A stretch of 64,000 nt of DNA from Devosia sp. Its GTDB lineage: Bacteria > Pseudomonadota > Alphaproteobacteria > Rhizobiales > Devosiaceae. Made by a program: the position numbers and the translations under genes. Under the pieces are notes generated by a model that worked only from the letters and a program-made list of their open reading frames with translations, searched no databases and had not been told where the DNA came from. Shown piece after piece: positions 61,622 through 64,000 of the stretch; position 1 is the first letter of the stretch; each line of letters begins with the position of its first letter. The DNA lies in assembly GCF_017744655.1 (NCBI RefSeq), contig NZ_JAGIAW010000007.1, positions 1 through 64,000 of the forward strand, read 5' to 3'.

Positions 61622-62581
61622 ATGAGTTTCAACCTATCCGATAATTGGGTATGGGACTTTTGGCTCGCCGATGACGGCATGAACCATCATCTGTTCTATC
61701 TGCATGCGCCGAAGTCGCTTGAAAACCCTGATTTGCGCCACCGCAATGCGCGCATTGGTCACGCTACATCGACAGATCTGGTGAACTGGACGAACCACGG
61801 CCTCGCCTTTGATGCAGGCACGCCTGGGAGCTTTGACGGCAGCGCCACTTGGACCGGCAGCATCATCAAGGACCCAACGGGCACTTGGCGCATGTATTAT
61901 ACTGGCTCGCGTTTCCTTTCGCCCGACAGTGCCGCGAATATCGAGACTATTGGCCTTGCGACATCGCCCGACCTCTTCACCTGGACCAAGCAAGCCGGTC
62001 CCATCGTCACGGCCGACCCGACCCTTTATGAAACACTCGGCACCTCGAGTTGGCCAGAGGAGGCCTGGCGCGATCCCTGGGTTTTTTGGGACGCGACAAA
62101 CCAGCGCTGGCAGATGCTCATCACCGCCCGCAGCAAGACTGGCACCGAGCCGGACCGCGGCATCATGGCTCTCGCCACCTCGGCCGATCTCGATACCTGG
62201 ACGATCGAGCCGGCGCTGAGCCGGCCGGGCGCGGGCTTCGCGCATCTGGAAGTGTTCCAGATCGTCGAAATAGATGGACAAAAACACGTCATCTTCTGCT
62301 GCGACAGCGCCAAGCTTGTTGGCGTCCGCGCAGGAGAAGTCGGTGGCATCTGGACTATGCCGCTTGCCGATTTCCCCGCAGAAGTCGATTTCCGCGCGGC
62401 GCGTCTCGTTACCGACGAACGCCTTTATGCCGGTCGCATCGCCTTTAATCGTTCCGGCAAGCCGTTCCTCATGGCCTTCAACAATGTCACCGCCGACGGC
62501 GCCTTCCTTGGCGGCGTTTCCGATCCCCTGCCCGTCACCACGGCCGGGGATGGTTATCTCGTGCTGGGGAGTGCCGCATGA
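61622..62581 (+). CDS. GH32/GH43-like glycosidase (beta-fructosidase superfamily)
   Basis: The 319-residue protein appears to be a five-bladed beta-propeller glycosidase. WVWDFWLADDG near residues 9-19 resembles the nucleophile region. RIGHATSTDLVNWTNHGLAF and GLATSPDLFTWTKQ are repeated blade motifs of the GH32/GH43/GH68 clan. EAWRDPWVF carries the conserved RDP motif, and HLEVFQIVEIDGQ likely holds the general acid Glu. No signal peptide is seen, so it should be cytoplasmic. It probably hydrolyses an imported sugar, perhaps a fructoside. Its stop overlaps the serine hydrolase start by ATGA. Confidence 0.8.
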   Translation: MSFNLSDNWVWDFWLADDGMNHHLFYLHAPKSLENPDLRHRNARIGHATSTDLVNWTNHGLAFDAGTPGSFDGSATWTGSIIKDPTGTWRMYYTGSRFLSPDSAANIETIGLATSPDLFTWTKQAGPIVTADPTLYETLGTSSWPEEAWRDPWVFWDATNQRWQMLITARSKTGTEPDRGIMALATSADLDTWTIEPALSRPGAGFAHLEVFQIVEIDGQKHVIFCCDSAKLVGVRAGEVGGIWTMPLADFPAEVDFRAARLVTDERLYAGRIAFNRSGKPFLMAFNNVTADGAFLGGVSDPLPVTTAGDGYLVLGSAA

Positions 62582-63735
62582 GCACCACGATTTCCGGTTA
62601 TGCCGCCCTCGGCTACGAAGCCGTCGCCGAGACTTTTTCGCGTGCATTTGACGATCGCCCGGAGATGGGGGCCGCGCTCCACATCGTGCGGAACGGCGAA
62701 AGCGTCGTCGATCTCTGGGGCGGCATCGCCGACGCGAGAAATGGCCGCGCCTGGCAGCAGGATACACCATCGGTCATCTTCTCGTGCACCAAGGGCCTCG
62801 TCTCCATCCTGGCGGCGCACCTCGTTGGCGAGGGAAAGCTCGACTATGACGCGCCGGTTAGTCGCTACTGGCCCGAGTTCGCCGCTGCCGGCAAGGACGC
62901 GGTGACCGTCGGCGACGCGCTCGGCCATCGCGCCGGGCTTTCGGCACCGCGCAAGGACCTCAGCGAAGACGATATCGTCGATTGGGATCGCATGGTCGAA
63001 GTTCTGGCCGCTCAGGAGCCGCTCTGGCCGCTCGGCACCGGCTACGCCTATCACGCGCTGACCCACGGCTGGGTAGCCGGCGAAATCATTCGCCGCGTCA
63101 CCAGCAAGTCGGTCGGGCAATACTTCGCCGATCTCATCACCACGCCACTGGGCGTCGATGCCTGGATCGGCCTGCCTGAAAACGTGATACCCCGCACGGC
63201 TCATCTGCGCGTCAGCCCGATGCTCTCAGCGCTCTGGGCCGACGAGTCCTCAAAACCCGAACCGAACTGGCCCTACAAGGCCATGACGCTGGGCGATGCC
63301 CTCCCCGCGGACCTCGTGACGGAAACCGGCGGCTTCAATGCACCTCGCATTCGTGCAGCGGAAATTCCGGGGGCAGGTGGCATCTCTAGCGCCAAGGCGC
63401 TCGCCACCATCTGGTCCGCCACCGTGGTGCCGACCTGCGGAGTAAAGCTCCTCGACCCCTCCGTGATAGCCGCGTCCACGCGTACGCGCAGCGAGGGCGC
63501 TTCGGTGTTCGGTGGCGAGCCTCCCTATTCACGCTGGGGCTGCGGTTTCCAGCTCGATTCTGAAGCGCGCCATTATCTCGGCGACACGAGCTTCGGTCAT
63601 GACGGTGCTGGTGGACAGGTCGGCTTTGCCGATACCCGGCATCATATCGGTTTCGGCTTCGTCACCAATTGGATGATGGGACCGGAAGATCGGCGCGCCA
63701 CGGCCATTATCGCGGCCTTGCGCGCAACACTCTAG
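62578..63735 (+). CDS. Serine hydrolase of the class C beta-lactamase family
   Basis: The 385-residue protein has the SxxK motif SCTK (Ser69, Lys72) in VIFSCTKGLVSILAAHL and a second-motif Tyr at about 157 in GTGYAYHALTHGW; the C-terminal GHDGAGGQVGFAD takes the place of the third (KTG-like) motif. This pattern is the EstB-type esterase branch of class C beta-lactamases. No signal peptide is visible. It overlaps the glycosidase stop by ATGA, so it is translationally coupled to it and may act on the same sugar, for example by deacylation. That role is inference. Confidence 0.87.
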   Translation: MSTTISGYAALGYEAVAETFSRAFDDRPEMGAALHIVRNGESVVDLWGGIADARNGRAWQQDTPSVIFSCTKGLVSILAAHLVGEGKLDYDAPVSRYWPEFAAAGKDAVTVGDALGHRAGLSAPRKDLSEDDIVDWDRMVEVLAAQEPLWPLGTGYAYHALTHGWVAGEIIRRVTSKSVGQYFADLITTPLGVDAWIGLPENVIPRTAHLRVSPMLSALWADESSKPEPNWPYKAMTLGDALPADLVTETGGFNAPRIRAAEIPGAGGISSAKALATIWSATVVPTCGVKLLDPSVIAASTRTRSEGASVFGGEPPYSRWGCGFQLDSEARHYLGDTSFGHDGAGGQVGFADTRHHIGFGFVTNWMMGPEDRRATAIIAALRATL

Positions 63736-63786
63736 CCACCGCGCATGAGGCGCATCGCAGATATTGACTCTGTCTTACGCCCGTGC

Positions 63787-63802
63787 GCTAAATCCTTTTA
63801 GC
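63787..63802. promoter_or_regulatory. Second LacI-type operator, upstream of the ABC gene
   Basis: GCTAAATCCTTTTAGC matches the operator at 61594-61611 except for its outermost and central bases. It lies 45 bp upstream of the ABC substrate-binding gene and would bring it under the same LacI repressor. Confidence 0.6.
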
Positions 63803-63846
63803 AGACGAAAACATCCCTGCAGACTTAATCTTGGAGGAGGCAAGTC

Positions 63847-64000
63847 TTGAACACCCCATCCCGCCACGCCCTTCGTATTCTCACCACTCTCTCGGTTGCC
63901 GCCAGCGCTGGCACGGCCATGGCTGCCCCGAGCTGCGGCACCGACCCGGTGGTTCTCAACGCCTATTTCGAAACCGGCTTTCCCCTGCCGACGCGGCTCA
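63847..64000 (+). CDS. ABC sugar transporter substrate-binding protein (3' end outside window)
   Basis: Only the first 51 codons are present. The TTG start follows a strong GGAGGAGG ribosome-binding site. The encoded sequence has a signal peptide (RHALRILTTLSVAASAGTAMAA) and then CGTDPVVLNAYFETGFPLP, which looks like the start of a carbohydrate-binding extracellular protein of ABC family 1. The upstream palindrome and the neighbouring glycosidase fit a sugar-uptake operon. The permease and ATPase genes presumably follow beyond the window. Confidence 0.7.
   Translation, partial: MNTPSRHALRILTTLSVAASAGTAMAAPSCGTDPVVLNAYFETGFPLPTRL

Overview
The window looks like chromosomal DNA of a motile, GC-rich alphaproteobacterium of the order Hyphomicrobiales, possibly close to Devosia. 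This is an inference from gene content and order. The pointers are CtrA, ChpT and SciP (alphaproteobacterial cell-cycle regulators), a Caulobacter-type fliF-fliG-fliH/flbE-fliN-flbD operon, an EipA (DUF1134) envelope protein and a GANTC-rich ctrA promoter. No rRNA, CRISPR array or replication origin is visible.

Layout. 1-600: the end of an IS21-type element abuts a truncated IS3-family transposase. 760-3065: tRNA-Gln, then a maleylacetate reductase and an extradiol dioxygenase that look like a small hydroquinone-cleavage unit. 3.3-9.2 kb: aconitase B, tRNA-Met, and a translationally coupled radical-SAM / UdgX-fusion DNA-repair pair. 9.2-17.9 kb: accessory genes (GST, small enzymes, an AraC regulator with a divergent secreted hydrolase, a second extradiol dioxygenase, an ECF sigma factor coupled to a VWA protein), with several palindromic repeats between them. 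17.9-19.1 kb: mnmA.

19.3-38.7 kb is the functional core: fliK-flgD behind a sigma-54-type promoter, sciP, fliF-fliG-fliH-fliN-flbD-flhA, the convergent fliI-fliJ pair and ctrA. Unrelated genes (SDR/TetR, GST, LysE, a metallopeptidase, GNAT, a PRC-barrel protein) are interspersed. An unexplained structured RNA with its own terminator lies at about 34.6-34.8 kb. The chpT-response regulator pair and eipA follow at 41-43.4 kb. CtrA (master regulator), ChpT (its phosphate donor), SciP (its inhibitor) and FlbD (sigma-54 activator) are thus within about 20 kb of flagellar genes they are known to control in Caulobacter.

43.5-60 kb holds housekeeping genes: a coiled-coil membrane protein, rluD, rpoH, thiN, a TPP riboswitch with thiBPQ, purA, an EamA transporter, an aldo/keto reductase, and serC-serA behind a structured leader. 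At 60.2 kb a decayed IS3 remnant carries the same terminal inverted repeat as the one at 0.6 kb. The last 3.5 kb is a sugar-utilisation locus: a LacI regulator, a GH32-like glycosidase, a serine hydrolase and the start of an ABC sugar-binding protein, with two copies of a LacI-type operator.
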